Below are positions 44,119 through 53,612 of a stretch of 64,000 nt of DNA, in pieces. Numbering within the stretch: position 1 is the first letter of the stretch; each line of letters starts with the position of its first letter. Position numbers and translations under genes: made by a program. The notes beneath the pieces were generated by a model. It was not told the origin of the DNA, searched no databases, and worked only from the letters and a program-made list of their open reading frames with translations. This DNA comes from Rhodopirellula bahusiensis. GTDB lineage: Bacteria > Planctomycetota > Planctomycetia > Pirellulales > Pirellulaceae. The stretch is taken from the NCBI RefSeq assembly GCF_002727185.1, contig NZ_NIZW01000022.1, positions 55,556 through 119,555 of the forward strand, in the 5' to 3' direction.

Positions 44119-44952
44119 ATGCTTAAAAAACTCGTGCTGGCAGGAACCGCTGCCACCTTGTTGTCTGGTTTGACCATCGCCACTCCGATCGGCAGCTACG
44201 CTCGTTGCGGGTGGTCGTACATGACCAATTCCGCCAGCGACGCTGTGCCTTTGGAATGGGAACTGAATCGCGCTCGCCAACTGATCGTTGATCTGAAGCC
44301 GGAAATACAACAAAACGCTCGCCGAATCGCTCAGGAAAAAACGGAAGTGGTTCGATTGCAACGTGAGTTGTCGACGACCGACGAAAGGTTGACGAAGGCC
44401 AAAACCGACATCGAACGACTGACGAATGATTTGCGAGATGAAAGCTCCGTATACTCCTACGGCGGCGTCACTTACACATCGGCCCAAGTGAAATCGGATC
44501 TGGGAAATCGGTTCAAACGATTCCAGACGCGTCAGCAAACTTCGGAAAAACTCCGTCAGATGCTGGCTGCTCGCGAAGCCTCGCTCTCTGCCGCTTCTGA
44601 GCGGATGGACGCAATGTTGGACGCCAAACGCCAGCTAGAAGTCGAAGTCGAAAACCTGCAGGCTCGTTTGGGTGCCCTCCGTGTGGCCCAAACCAGCACG
44701 CAACTGCACCTCGACGACAGCGCTTTGTCGGACACGCGACGTTTGCTGGACGACATCGCCACGCGAATTGATGTGGAAGAGGAAACCATGAAGGTCGACG
44801 TCGAATACTTCGGCGAGATCAACTTGGACGAACCTTCGGACGAAAATCTGCTCGATGATGTCACCGCCTACATGCAAAAGCTGGATGGCGGCGAAGATCA
44901 GGCCTACGTTTCGATTCAGTTGGAAGAAGAAAGCAGCAATTCCTCGCTGTGA
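44119..44952 (+). CDS. Secreted coiled-coil protein of unknown function
   Basis: This is a 277-residue protein with a clear signal peptide (MLKKLVLAGTAATLLSGLTIA). It is followed by RCGWSYMTNSASDAVPLEW and then two long charged helical runs (about 55-120 and 145-200) typical of coiled coil. A short aromatic link (YSYGGVTYTSAQV) lies between them, and the last 60 residues are strongly acidic. A strong Shine-Dalgarno site, AGGAGAA, precedes the ATG. It belongs to a family frequent in planctomycetes, often near phage-shock-like or kinase genes, but no function is established. The next gene, a membrane Ser/Thr kinase, follows 88 bases later on the same strand. Confidence 0.85.
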   Translation: MLKKLVLAGTAATLLSGLTIATPIGSYARCGWSYMTNSASDAVPLEWELNRARQLIVDLKPEIQQNARRIAQEKTEVVRLQRELSTTDERLTKAKTDIERLTNDLRDESSVYSYGGVTYTSAQVKSDLGNRFKRFQTRQQTSEKLRQMLAAREASLSAASERMDAMLDAKRQLEVEVENLQARLGALRVAQTSTQLHLDDSALSDTRRLLDDIATRIDVEEETMKVDVEYFGEINLDEPSDENLLDDVTAYMQKLDGGEDQAYVSIQLEEESSNSSL

Positions 44953-45040
44953 TTCCTTTGGCACGGGGAGCATCGGGCTCCCCGTGTGACCGTCCGAGTG
45001 AACCTGACGGAACGTTCTCGTCTTGATGAAAAGGCATGCG

Positions 45041-47104
45041 ATGAGTGCTTTGGCCGATACAATGGAACTTCCCGCAGACTACTCGAACCCCATGCCATCT
45101 TCTCGTCCGATGAAATTCACCCACTCTCCAAACGATCTGGTCCTGGACCGATACACGATTCGTCGTGGCATCGGCGTGGGCGGATTTGGAGAGGTGTATT
45201 TCGCGGTCAGCCAAGCGGGCAAGGAAGTGGCTCTGAAACGCATCCAGCGAAATCTGGAAGTCGAACTGCGCGGCGTTTCTCACTGTCTGAACCTCAAACA
45301 CCAAAACTTGGTGTCGCTTCACGACGTGTGTCGGGATGCCGACGACCAAACTTGGGTGGTGATGGAATATGTCGCCGGACCCAACTTGCGAGAGGTGTTG
45401 GACGCGGCTGCTAAAACGGCCGCCTCCGATTCTCGCAACGTGTTGCCCAGCGGCATGTTCGAATCTCAGGCACGCCACTGGTTCGCGGGAGCCGCAGCCG
45501 GCGTTGCCCATTTGCACTCGGCCGGTTTGGTTCACCGTGACATCAAGCCCGGCAACCTGTTCGACGACAATGGCATCGTCAAAGTCGGCGACTACGGGCT
45601 CAGCAAATTCATCTCCGCGTCGCACCGAAGCGGTCACACCGAGAGCATCGGAACGTTCCACTACATGGCGCCCGAGATCGGTCGTGGGCAGTACGGTCAA
45701 GAAATTGACTTGTACGCGCTCGGCGTGATCTTGTTTGAGATGCTGACCGGCGATTTGCCGTTTGATGGTGAGACTCCTCAGGAGATCATCGTCAAACACT
45801 TGACCGACTCACCCGATTTGTCGCGTGTCCCGAATCAATATCGAAACGTAATTCATCGATGCTTGCAAAAGGATCCTCGCAAACGTCCTCGTGATGTGGC
45901 CGAAATGCTTTCGCTGGCTTCGATGCCAACGGACGAGACGCCCGTTTTGGCGGAAGTGGTTGCTTCTGATTCGCATGAATCCAGCGGCGAAACATTCTGC
46001 TTCTACCCAAAGAAAAACCGTCACGTCGATCCCATGGTTGAGACCGCCGGGGTGGCTTCGCCCAACGCAGGCGGTGCGTCCATGGTTTTGAGTTCGTCGG
46101 CCGGGGAAGAACCAATCGCTCGAGCGGTACGCAATAGTTTTTCCGACGCACGGGCTTGGTGGCGAGCACTGGAAACGTCGCCCGGAATCAAACTGGTCCT
46201 GGCTATCTCCGCCGTCGCGATTCTGTTGATCAACACGCACTGGTTGTTGCCGGTGCTGTCGATGGTTGGGTTTTTCTACGTTCCTTACTACGTGATTCGT
46301 CACGTCGTGTTGCAACTGTCCGAACCCACTTCGTATTCGCCCACGTCGACGGATTCGCGAGGCGTGCCGCAGGGCGACCCCGCCGTGCATGCTGCCGCGA
46401 ATGTTCGTCCGTCAGGAAAGAACGTCATGACGAAGGCTCAAGTTCGATCGTTGTTGAGGACCGGTCTGTCAGATCGGACCCGGTTGTCGCGTTCGGCTGA
46501 ATGGGCGACTTCGGGTATGACCTCAATGATTGTCGCCGGTGTGCTGTTGTTGCTCAGTTCCGTGATCGGGATGCGAAGCACGCCGTTCACGCCGATGGCT
46601 CTGGCTCCCTATGTCTGGATGGCCTTGGTGATCTGGTTGGGTGCTTTTGGGTTGCTGGGCATTGGCAAATTCTGGGAAGGCAGTGAAGGCGAAGGGTTGG
46701 TGCGTCGACTGGTGTCCTCTTCCTGGGGTGCCTGCGTTGGCTTGCTCGCGTTTGTGCTTGGCCATTTCCTGATGGTGCCGATGGATGAGGGATTGGGCAG
46801 AGACATTGACGCAACGGTGCTTCCGGTTTCGTTTTATCTGGAATCCGGTGTGCCAAAAGCCGCCGCAATGATGGGCCACTTTGCATTGTTGTTCGCACTG
46901 CTTCGCATGTGGAAACCTGTCGATCCACTGCGTCGCGTTCGTTTGAGTTTGTGGGCAGTCACCGTTGCGGTCGTCGGTGAATGGGTCGTGCATCAAATCG
47001 TTCCGGTTCCGCAGCCGGCAGGCATGTTGATTGCCGGCGGCGTGATCGTGATGACACAATTGTCAGCTCCTTGGGTGAAATCTGATGCAATCTCAACAGT
47101 CTGA
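45041..47104 (+). CDS. Membrane Ser/Thr protein kinase with multi-helix C-terminal domain
   Basis: This is a 687-residue kinase. After a 35-residue N-terminal tail, the catalytic domain (about 38-295) has the glycine loop GVGGFGEV, ATP lysine Lys66, HRDIKPGN (165-172) and DYG in place of DFG (184-186), a tolerated variant, so activity is expected. A linker leads to a hydrophobic pair near 385-425 (LVLAISAVAILLINTHWLLPVL) and then at least five more helices from about 495 to 675. The polytopic C terminus may sense the membrane or a small ligand. ATG 45041 was chosen because AAAAGG lies upstream; ATG 45026 and TTG 45023 are alternatives. The next gene starts within its last 20 bases. Confidence 0.9.
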   Translation: MSALADTMELPADYSNPMPSSRPMKFTHSPNDLVLDRYTIRRGIGVGGFGEVYFAVSQAGKEVALKRIQRNLEVELRGVSHCLNLKHQNLVSLHDVCRDADDQTWVVMEYVAGPNLREVLDAAAKTAASDSRNVLPSGMFESQARHWFAGAAAGVAHLHSAGLVHRDIKPGNLFDDNGIVKVGDYGLSKFISASHRSGHTESIGTFHYMAPEIGRGQYGQEIDLYALGVILFEMLTGDLPFDGETPQEIIVKHLTDSPDLSRVPNQYRNVIHRCLQKDPRKRPRDVAEMLSLASMPTDETPVLAEVVASDSHESSGETFCFYPKKNRHVDPMVETAGVASPNAGGASMVLSSSAGEEPIARAVRNSFSDARAWWRALETSPGIKLVLAISAVAILLINTHWLLPVLSMVGFFYVPYYVIRHVVLQLSEPTSYSPTSTDSRGVPQGDPAVHAAANVRPSGKNVMTKAQVRSLLRTGLSDRTRLSRSAEWATSGMTSMIVAGVLLLLSSVIGMRSTPFTPMALAPYVWMALVIWLGAFGLLGIGKFWEGSEGEGLVRRLVSSSWGACVGLLAFVLGHFLMVPMDEGLGRDIDATVLPVSFYLESGVPKAAAMMGHFALLFALLRMWKPVDPLRRVRLSLWAVTVAVVGEWVVHQIVPVPQPAGMLIAGGVIVMTQLSAPWVKSDAISTV

Positions 47105-47753
47105 ATACCGATGGACATCCATCGCACTGGCGATGGTCTTGCTGGGCGGATTGCCTGGTGTGAATTTTTCAAATGCGAGCCGTTGCTTTGCTGATGACGA
47201 AATCAAAATTGAGGCAAAGCAAACGGAAGGCGAAACCGCTGAACTCAGCGTCGCACCACTTTCGCATTTGATCTATCCCGATGATCGTCCCGGTTGGATC
47301 GACGAACCGATCACAGACGATGGCAAGGAATACAGCGTGGTCGTGACTTCGGGGCCAAGTGGTTCCATCGAAGAAGCCGACGAACTCGTCGGTGTCTACG
47401 CTCGCGGCGCTGTTCAGAGCTATGTCGATGAACTGGTGGCGAATCAAGAATGGGCGACCCATCCCGAGATGATCCCAATGGACATCGATTGGATCCGTGA
47501 CGAATTGGTCGTGCGTCGCTACGAAGGCAACGTCCTGGTTGGCGACGAAACACAGTTCGAAAAAGCGGTTCTGATTCGAATTGAACCGGACGATAGACGA
47601 GTCTTTGAAACGGCCATCGCGGACCTAAAACTCAAAGAGCGTTTGGCAGCAACCGGACTCACGATCCTGGGCGGTTTTTCGTTGCTGGTCGGAGGATCGA
47701 TTGTCCTCGGCGGTTTGGCTTCTCGGCAGAAGCAACCCACCACGGCTGCGTGA
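47085..47753 (+). CDS. Exported membrane-anchored protein of unknown function
   Basis: This is a 222-residue protein with an N-terminal signal (about 12-37) and a C-terminal helix (LTILGGFSLLVGGSIVLGGLA, about 190-212), leaving a 150-residue acidic domain outside. A conserved-looking segment is WIRDELVVRRYEGNVLVGDET. It overlaps the kinase gene by 20 bases in another frame, so it is probably translated with the kinase and may be its substrate or sensor partner (inference). No family is recognised. Confidence 0.8.
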   Translation: MQSQQSEYRWTSIALAMVLLGGLPGVNFSNASRCFADDEIKIEAKQTEGETAELSVAPLSHLIYPDDRPGWIDEPITDDGKEYSVVVTSGPSGSIEEADELVGVYARGAVQSYVDELVANQEWATHPEMIPMDIDWIRDELVVRRYEGNVLVGDETQFEKAVLIRIEPDDRRVFETAIADLKLKERLAATGLTILGGFSLLVGGSIVLGGLASRQKQPTTAA

Positions 47754-47795
47754 ACAAAGCAGCGAAACGAAGACCGATGAGACCCTTCCACGTAT

Positions 47796-47819
47796 GGCAA
47801 GTTCATTATTCAACTTGCC
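47796..47819. terminator. Hairpin between convergent genes
   Basis: A perfect eight-base stem (GGCAAGTT / AACTTGCC) with an eight-base loop lies in the 77-base gap between the exported protein and the leucine-rich-repeat gene, which converge on it. There is no T-run on either side. It may act as a two-way transcript end. Confidence 0.5.
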
Positions 47820-47830
47820 TCTTCCATCGG

Positions 47831-50803
47831 CTATTTGTTGGCCGTCAATTCATTGGCGGCACGAAACAGTTCGGTTGAGAATGCTCTTTCGGACTGCATC
47901 CGGAACTCAGCTAAATCCACAACGATGTGTCTCCGTTCTTCACTCTCGGCTGCTGAGTCGGCGATGTTCGATGCAAGCTGCGGCTCGATCGCGTTGTCTT
48001 CGGATGTCATTTCGCTCGAATCGTCCGGGAACTGCGAGTCCTCGAGGGTCATCAGATCCACGGGGCCCATCAAGACATGTGGCCGACGCGTTGGTTTTAC
48101 AATTTGCCGATTGCGTACGTGGCAACCGATCAAACGTGTGCGATACGGTGGTGCAAAGTTGACAAAGAATGTTTGATCGTGAATGCCCAAATCCAATGTC
48201 AGTTGAGGGTTCGTTCGAAGCAAATCAGCAATTTGTTTGGGCTCCAAGTCGCAGTCTTTCAGGACCACTCGACGTAGCGTTTTGGAATTTGCCAGAATGT
48301 TGAGATGCGACTCACTGAGTTTGCAGCCACCGAGGTCAAGTGCCTCGAGGTTGCCTTCGGCGACCAGTCGTTCCAGGTCCTCAGGCGGGAAGTCGACTCC
48401 GCTTAAATTCAGTGAAGACAACTGATACAGCGTGCTGACAATGCGTCGTGCATCAGCGTTGAGAGGAACCCGAGCGATCGACAGCCGGCGCAGGGACGGT
48501 ATCCCATGCAACCACTGGAACGTTCTTGCTGAGACCTCAGTGTCATCGAAATTCGCGACTCGCAGTCGAAGAAGTTTGGACCAGTAAGACGCCACTTCAT
48601 CGTCCACGCGACAACCGGGAATCTCCAGTCCGGTTAGATATCTGTACTGTCCCAACGCCTGAAGCCGGTCGGTTGAGATGTTTGGATACGCCAGCACGAT
48701 GTGGTCGAGCCGTTTGAATTGCAGCAGTTGATCGATAACGTCATCGTTGAGTTGGGGACCGCCACCACCGAAGTAACGGAGGTTGGTCAATCCTTCCAGG
48801 CTGGCTTGTTGAGGCCACGGGCTTTCGATCAACAGTTCGTCGAGAAGCGGAAGATCCTTCAGTCGCACGTCTTTGATGTCGCCGCGAATTTGAATGGAAC
48901 CACGAAGACGGGGAAGACTTCTCAGTTCCAATCGATTCATCTTGGAAACCTCGAAGTGATCCAGCGAAATCAAGCTTTGATTCTCAGCGATCGTCAGCTG
49001 ATCCAAATCAGAAAGGTCGGCGTGCACGCTTCTCAATTGCGGCAGCTTTGCCAGACAATTCTGAAGCCACTCGGCAGTGATGCGACAATCACGGATGCCG
49101 AGAGATTGCAGCTTCTGCAGATGAAGAATCCAATCCAAATCAGTGTACTCGATGTCACCTTTTTGAATGTTCAGCTGTTTCAAATAGGCAAGTGTTGAGA
49201 GTTGTTCGAGAGATTTGGCCGGGAAGTGAACCCCAGCAATATCGACCTTGGTTAGCGACGGCGTCTGAGCGATCTGCTTCAGCCAAGCTTCGTCACCCGC
49301 AATTGTGTTGACGCCGGTCGTGATCTGACCTTGCGAGTCATAGCTGTAGACGCCCAGGTAAATCTCTTTCAGACGACCGACTTCCGACAAATGAAGTTCC
49401 TTCAGATCGGCCGCGAAACACTCCAGCCGACGAAGGTTGGGGACATCTTGCAGGTCGACGCTTTCGAACCGCGTGAGTCCGTGAAGATTGTCGTTTCGAC
49501 CGTATAGCAGCATCAGGTCGACCGGCTCCAGGATCCGCCGGAATCGGGGAAGATTCTTCGCGTGAAGCGAATGCTTTTGCGACCGATCGAGTGCAATTTC
49601 AGTCAGTGACGGCAGATCGGTCAGTGACAATTTGAGAGTCGCATCGTTGAAAATTCGAATCGAATTGCGAATGGAGAGACGTTTGAGGTTGGGCCACTGA
49701 TAGATACTGAGATGCGCCGACTCGCCCGGTTTTGGACGGCTCAACATCAACGTTCGACAGGTGGCCGACCATTTTGGCTTGGAGATGGATTCCAGCTTCA
49801 GCGGGTTTCTCCGTAGATCAACGTATTGCAGCTTGTCCATCTCGTTGATTGGCTTCGCCATCTGAGAATTCAGTTGGCATTTGTCCAAACTGAGATGCAT
49901 CAGCCGTTCACAGGCTCGAATGTCTTCGCAGATCTCGCTTGAGACCGGAGACTGGCTCAGCGTCAGACTGGCTAGTTCCGTGGCATGACGGAGTGGATCC
50001 AACGTGTGCTCATCCAAATGGCCATCGGAGATCAGAACGGATCGCAGCGTCTTGGTTCGAATGAGTTTTTGCACATCATCTTGGTCTGGCGAATACAGCT
50101 CCAACGTACGAAGTCGCAGGAAGTACGGGTGAAGCTGGACGGGAATCCTCTTCTTCAAAAACTGGGGTGCTTCAAAAGTGAACTGATAGCCGCCACGCGA
50201 TTTCAATGAGTCGATGCTTGCCAAGTGTTTCTTGGCGGTCCAGTTGCTGGTGAAGATCAAACTGGCCGGCATCAGGAAGCAAGCCGACGCGACCGCGATG
50301 TCGAACTTTCGTCGGGTGCGTTCGGGCGTTTCAGATACCGCGATGCGTTCTCCTCGCCAACACCAAAGCCGAAACGCGAGATAAACCAGAGCGGAAGCGA
50401 AAACAATGTCAGCGAGCAAGGCCCAGCTCGACCAATACTGTGGCGAGTGTTTGGCAAGCGTGTGTGCTGCGAGAGCATTGCTGGTGGGATTTCGCGATGA
50501 TCCTTCTGGACCTTCGTCGATCACGACTTGGTATCGCCAAGGCCAACCCGCTCGAGTGATCTGATCCGCATCCACAACTGGAACACGCTGTACAAGCGCG
50601 AATGGCTCGCCCATCCAACGTTCGCTGATCTGGGTATATCGCCAAGGCAAATTGAGGAGAACCGCCAAAAGTCCGATCATAGTGCCGACGGCAATTGCGG
50701 TCAGCCGAGTGCGACGGCGATACTGCGAGACTGAATCCAACAAATCGTTGCCCCATGCGAGTGCTTTCTCCGCAGAGGGGTTCCTGTGCGGCTCTCCGGT
50801 CAA
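47831..50803 (-). CDS. Large membrane protein with leucine-rich repeats
   Basis: This 990-residue protein has membrane helices near residues 36-55 (AIAVGTMIGLLAVLLNL), 120-142 and 165-185. A long extracytoplasmic or cytoplasmic solenoid of leucine-rich repeats follows from about 225 to 900. The repeats show the LxxLxLxxxxLxxxxL pattern, for example LASLTLSQSPVSSEIC, LQYVDLRRNPLKLESI and LEALDLGGCKLSESHL, with 22-26-residue periods. The last 70 residues are polar. Such repeats bind proteins. The precise partner is unknown. It is monocistronic with convergent and same-strand neighbours. Confidence 0.88.
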   Translation of the reverse strand: MTGEPHRNPSAEKALAWGNDLLDSVSQYRRRTRLTAIAVGTMIGLLAVLLNLPWRYTQISERWMGEPFALVQRVPVVDADQITRAGWPWRYQVVIDEGPEGSSRNPTSNALAAHTLAKHSPQYWSSWALLADIVFASALVYLAFRLWCWRGERIAVSETPERTRRKFDIAVASACFLMPASLIFTSNWTAKKHLASIDSLKSRGGYQFTFEAPQFLKKRIPVQLHPYFLRLRTLELYSPDQDDVQKLIRTKTLRSVLISDGHLDEHTLDPLRHATELASLTLSQSPVSSEICEDIRACERLMHLSLDKCQLNSQMAKPINEMDKLQYVDLRRNPLKLESISKPKWSATCRTLMLSRPKPGESAHLSIYQWPNLKRLSIRNSIRIFNDATLKLSLTDLPSLTEIALDRSQKHSLHAKNLPRFRRILEPVDLMLLYGRNDNLHGLTRFESVDLQDVPNLRRLECFAADLKELHLSEVGRLKEIYLGVYSYDSQGQITTGVNTIAGDEAWLKQIAQTPSLTKVDIAGVHFPAKSLEQLSTLAYLKQLNIQKGDIEYTDLDWILHLQKLQSLGIRDCRITAEWLQNCLAKLPQLRSVHADLSDLDQLTIAENQSLISLDHFEVSKMNRLELRSLPRLRGSIQIRGDIKDVRLKDLPLLDELLIESPWPQQASLEGLTNLRYFGGGGPQLNDDVIDQLLQFKRLDHIVLAYPNISTDRLQALGQYRYLTGLEIPGCRVDDEVASYWSKLLRLRVANFDDTEVSARTFQWLHGIPSLRRLSIARVPLNADARRIVSTLYQLSSLNLSGVDFPPEDLERLVAEGNLEALDLGGCKLSESHLNILANSKTLRRVVLKDCDLEPKQIADLLRTNPQLTLDLGIHDQTFFVNFAPPYRTRLIGCHVRNRQIVKPTRRPHVLMGPVDLMTLEDSQFPDDSSEMTSEDNAIEPQLASNIADSAAESEERRHIVVDLAEFRMQSERAFSTELFRAANELTANK

Positions 50804-50889
50804 TCTGTCGTCAGTTTAACAGACTCATTTGACCGATGATCACGTGAAATTTGCAACTTTGGTTCAGTCGATGGGCTGTTTCGGCTGCT

Positions 50890-51702
50890 TCACCAAATGT
50901 GGGCATCCATCAGTTGGCGGGTCACTTTGCCGGCCCAATCTTTGTTTGCCGCAGGGGAAGCGGGACTTGGATGCAGAATTCGATGGATCGCCGGTGAGGC
51001 TTTGGCTGCGCTCGTTTTGCTAGCGGATTTCTTCGCCGTCGCGGAGTCAGCATCTTGCTCCATCGACTTCACGACTCGTTTGAGGCAGTTTTCTGCGAAC
51101 GCACCCACACCGACCAAGTCTGTCCACTGTGCCGCTGCAATGACCTTTTTCAAATGCACATCGCAGATGGCCTGCAAAGCCTCTCGTTCGTCGGCGAGCA
51201 ACTTGTCCGGGGTTCGATTCTTTCCGCCCGCTTCCATGAACACGAGCGGGCAGTAATTCGCGACGAAATAGTTCTCGAAGAACTTGGAGGGGTTGGGGTA
51301 CTTTTCAGCGACCAATCCCCACAACCGGCGTCCGCTGACTTCGCTTCGCGAACAGTTCAATCCTTCGACGGGGCGTTTGGGATGCTCGTTGTCTGGTCGT
51401 TCGACTTCGCCTTTCAGTCCCATCCACTGAACGACGGAATTGATTTCACCGAAGGGAACTCCCGTTTGTGCCATGCCCCATGGACCTGGGTTCATACCGA
51501 GGAACAAAACGTGAGCGTTGGCTCCGATTTGTCGGACGTATTGTTCATGAAGTCCCCATGCATATCGCAGAGGGTTGTAAACGTGTGTGACTGGTTCGTC
51601 GAATTGAAGCTGGTCAACTCCATCGGCAAGCTCGCTCGCAGCATCGAGCAGTTGCTTTTGAATCTTCTTTGAACTTGGGTTTTTGGCGGACGGCATGGTC
51701 AC
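50890..51702 (-). CDS. SMUG1-type uracil-DNA glycosylase
   Basis: This is a 270-residue DNA repair enzyme of the single-strand-selective uracil-DNA glycosylase family, which removes uracil and hydroxymethyluracil. The active-site strand reads FLGMNPGPWGMAQTGVPFG (68-86, Asn71 expected to position the catalytic water). NYFVANYCPLVF is conserved, and the substrate-intercalating motif is HPSPASP, starting about His244. An Ala/Lys/Ser-rich insert precedes this last motif. Its start overlaps the stop of the upstream membrane-protein gene by four bases, so it is in an operon with two proteins of unrelated type. Confidence 0.93.
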   Translation of the reverse strand: MTMPSAKNPSSKKIQKQLLDAASELADGVDQLQFDEPVTHVYNPLRYAWGLHEQYVRQIGANAHVLFLGMNPGPWGMAQTGVPFGEINSVVQWMGLKGEVERPDNEHPKRPVEGLNCSRSEVSGRRLWGLVAEKYPNPSKFFENYFVANYCPLVFMEAGGKNRTPDKLLADEREALQAICDVHLKKVIAAAQWTDLVGVGAFAENCLKRVVKSMEQDADSATAKKSASKTSAAKASPAIHRILHPSPASPAANKDWAGKVTRQLMDAHIW

Positions 51703-52463
51703 TGTGGGTTGGGGTTGCGTGTCGGCGTTGAGATTCCAACGGACTGGTTGAGGATCATGATTTTCTGCCAGATTTTTCGCGACAAACCGGTGGAGAGCTG
51801 TTCGACTTCGCTGACGGCCGCGACCGAGGCCGGATCGTCGAAGTTCTTGACGTAGAGAGCAGCGATCTTGCCGGTCAACGACAGCATCTCACTGCAATAG
51901 TCGAGGTAGCGGTTCAGTTCCAGCGGTGTCATCTTCTGCCGCGGTGAGTTGTCGGTGCCGCGGAAGTTGGATAGCACCCGCTCGGGATCCTTTGTGAGTT
52001 GATGCATGTCGATGATGTGGCACATCGATCGCAACTCGTGAATGGCAGTCAAAGCGCGGCGCCGTTTCAGTCGCGTTTCCAGCGAGATCAAAAAATAGAT
52101 GCCCGCACTGAGCAGCAGCATCACTTGGCTGGACGAATCCGCCATCGCGATCAAGTTGGGCAACTTCATGTCATCGCTGGACAAGTCCGTCGTGGCGGGT
52201 TGTGCGATGGAGAAAATCAGCACGATCAAGGAGCCGATCAACCCCGCGAGCAGCAGATAGCTTGCGAATCGTATGTGTCGAATCGGGCGGCCGATTTCCT
52301 GCGATCGCTGAGAAGCACTGCGTCCAACTTCCAGCAATTCTCCGCACAAATGCTGGAGTCCTGAATCGGGGAACCGCTCGCTGATGCGACGTTGCAGCTT
52401 TGCAATCGTTTCCACGATGTGGGTGTCTTGCAGAGTCAGGCGAGAGGTCAATTGCTTTTCCAT
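51699..52463 (-). CDS. Two-helix membrane protein of unknown function
   Basis: This is a 254-residue protein. A 70-residue amphipathic helical start precedes a helix at YLLLAGLIGSLIVLIFSIA, then a short acidic loop, then a helix at VMLLLSAGIYFLISLE. A 150-residue cytoplasmic helical tail with RLKRRRAL follows, with the look of a coiled coil. ATG 52463 was chosen, eight bases after the upstream gene; the longer frame to 52745 would overlap it. No family is recognised. Confidence 0.8.
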   Translation of the reverse strand: MEKQLTSRLTLQDTHIVETIAKLQRRISERFPDSGLQHLCGELLEVGRSASQRSQEIGRPIRHIRFASYLLLAGLIGSLIVLIFSIAQPATTDLSSDDMKLPNLIAMADSSSQVMLLLSAGIYFLISLETRLKRRRALTAIHELRSMCHIIDMHQLTKDPERVLSNFRGTDNSPRQKMTPLELNRYLDYCSEMLSLTGKIAALYVKNFDDPASVAAVSEVEQLSTGLSRKIWQKIMILNQSVGISTPTRNPNPQ

Positions 52464-52471
52464 CGGAACCT

Positions 52472-53416
52472 TTAAACGGACAAGTACTCTTCCATGGCCT
52501 CGCGAAGAACATCCACCTGCACTTCGGCACCAAGCCACTGAGGAACGACTTTCGCCAAGCAGGCAGCGTGGATGTCCCAGCGTGTGATGCAGTTGCTGCC
52601 CGCATCCATTTTGCAGCGTTCCCATTCGCTGATGTCGCTTGCGTCCCAGTTCTCGTTCAGATCCACCAACACGGTTCCCGGTGGAGTGGTCGAGCTGCGA
52701 AACGCATCGATGATTTCGGATGCAGGACCGTCCACCGCTAACCAAACATTCGCGAGTGAGGTTGTCGTGATCTGTTCCGGTGATGTGACCATCACGATGC
52801 GGTCGACCGTCGATTCGATTTGTGCATCAGTTTCCGATGGACAATCTGGGTCGATCCGTTTCGAAGGAGCGTCTTTGTCCGGTGGACTGGTTTGCATCGC
52901 CTCTGTCGTGACGAGCTGATTTTCAGAGACCAGTCTTTGTGCGAGTTGTTTGCGAACATCTGCATCGGAACAGATGATGAGCACCTGCTGGACGGAAAAA
53001 CCACCCAATTCCAACTGCGTGCGAATCAACTGGGTCCAGGTTTGTTCTCGGACCGAGATCGCTTGCCAATGAGAGTTGCTTTCATTCTCCGATTTGGATT
53101 CTGGCGAACTTCGAAGCGCCTCCGGGGGATGCGACGGATCGGTTGCCGTGATGCCCAGCTTGCTGGCGAAGTCAGCGTTTCGCGAAATCTGACCCCGGCA
53201 ACTGGCGTCGATCCAAACACCACGAAAACTCATCGCGTGCATACCCTCCAGAGCGATGGGCAACTGCTTCGGGTTGAGATCGAACGACAAGACACGGCAA
53301 TCCACATTGGCTTGTTCGAGTGCACTCTCGAGAGCGAATTGGGTTGGATTGCCGGCAACGGGATGGCCAACCACCGCAAGCACGGGCTCAATCTTTTCGT
53401 CCATGGATGACGGCAT
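52472..53416 (-). CDS. Degenerate shikimate-dehydrogenase-like protein
   Basis: This is a 314-residue protein. Its first 85 residues follow the shikimate dehydrogenase substrate-domain pattern: VVGHPVAGNPTQFALESAL, corresponding to the family VxGxPVxHSxSPxxHN helix, then FDLNPKQLPIALEGM and FRGVWIDASCRGQ. In true AroE the last stretch is GxNVTxPxK with the catalytic lysine; here Asn and Lys are lost. The second half still has nucleotide-fold features (VLIICSDADVRKQLAQRLV, IVMVTSPEQITTTSL, GTVLVDLNENWD), although the glycine-rich loop is not clear. It is followed by the two-helix protein and SMUG glycosylase genes. It is probably not a shikimate dehydrogenase. An in-frame ATG at 53404 is the alternative start. 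Confidence 0.7.
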   Translation of the reverse strand: MPSSMDEKIEPVLAVVGHPVAGNPTQFALESALEQANVDCRVLSFDLNPKQLPIALEGMHAMSFRGVWIDASCRGQISRNADFASKLGITATDPSHPPEALRSSPESKSENESNSHWQAISVREQTWTQLIRTQLELGGFSVQQVLIICSDADVRKQLAQRLVSENQLVTTEAMQTSPPDKDAPSKRIDPDCPSETDAQIESTVDRIVMVTSPEQITTTSLANVWLAVDGPASEIIDAFRSSTTPPGTVLVDLNENWDASDISEWERCKMDAGSNCITRWDIHAACLAKVVPQWLGAEVQVDVLREAMEEYLSV

Positions 53417-53612
53417 GCCGTGACTGGTGAGACGTTCAATGATGTCGGAGGCTTCACTTGTCGAAGCTGCGATTCGGATCGCTCCTCTCTACGCCCAGTC
53501 TACCGTCATCTATCCTGATGCACGACCTTGCTATGCTGGTCCACTCGGCGGCGGTTTAGTTTGTTTCCCCCATTTGCGGCCGCAGTGCTGCTGCATCACG
53601 ACGAACATCTTC

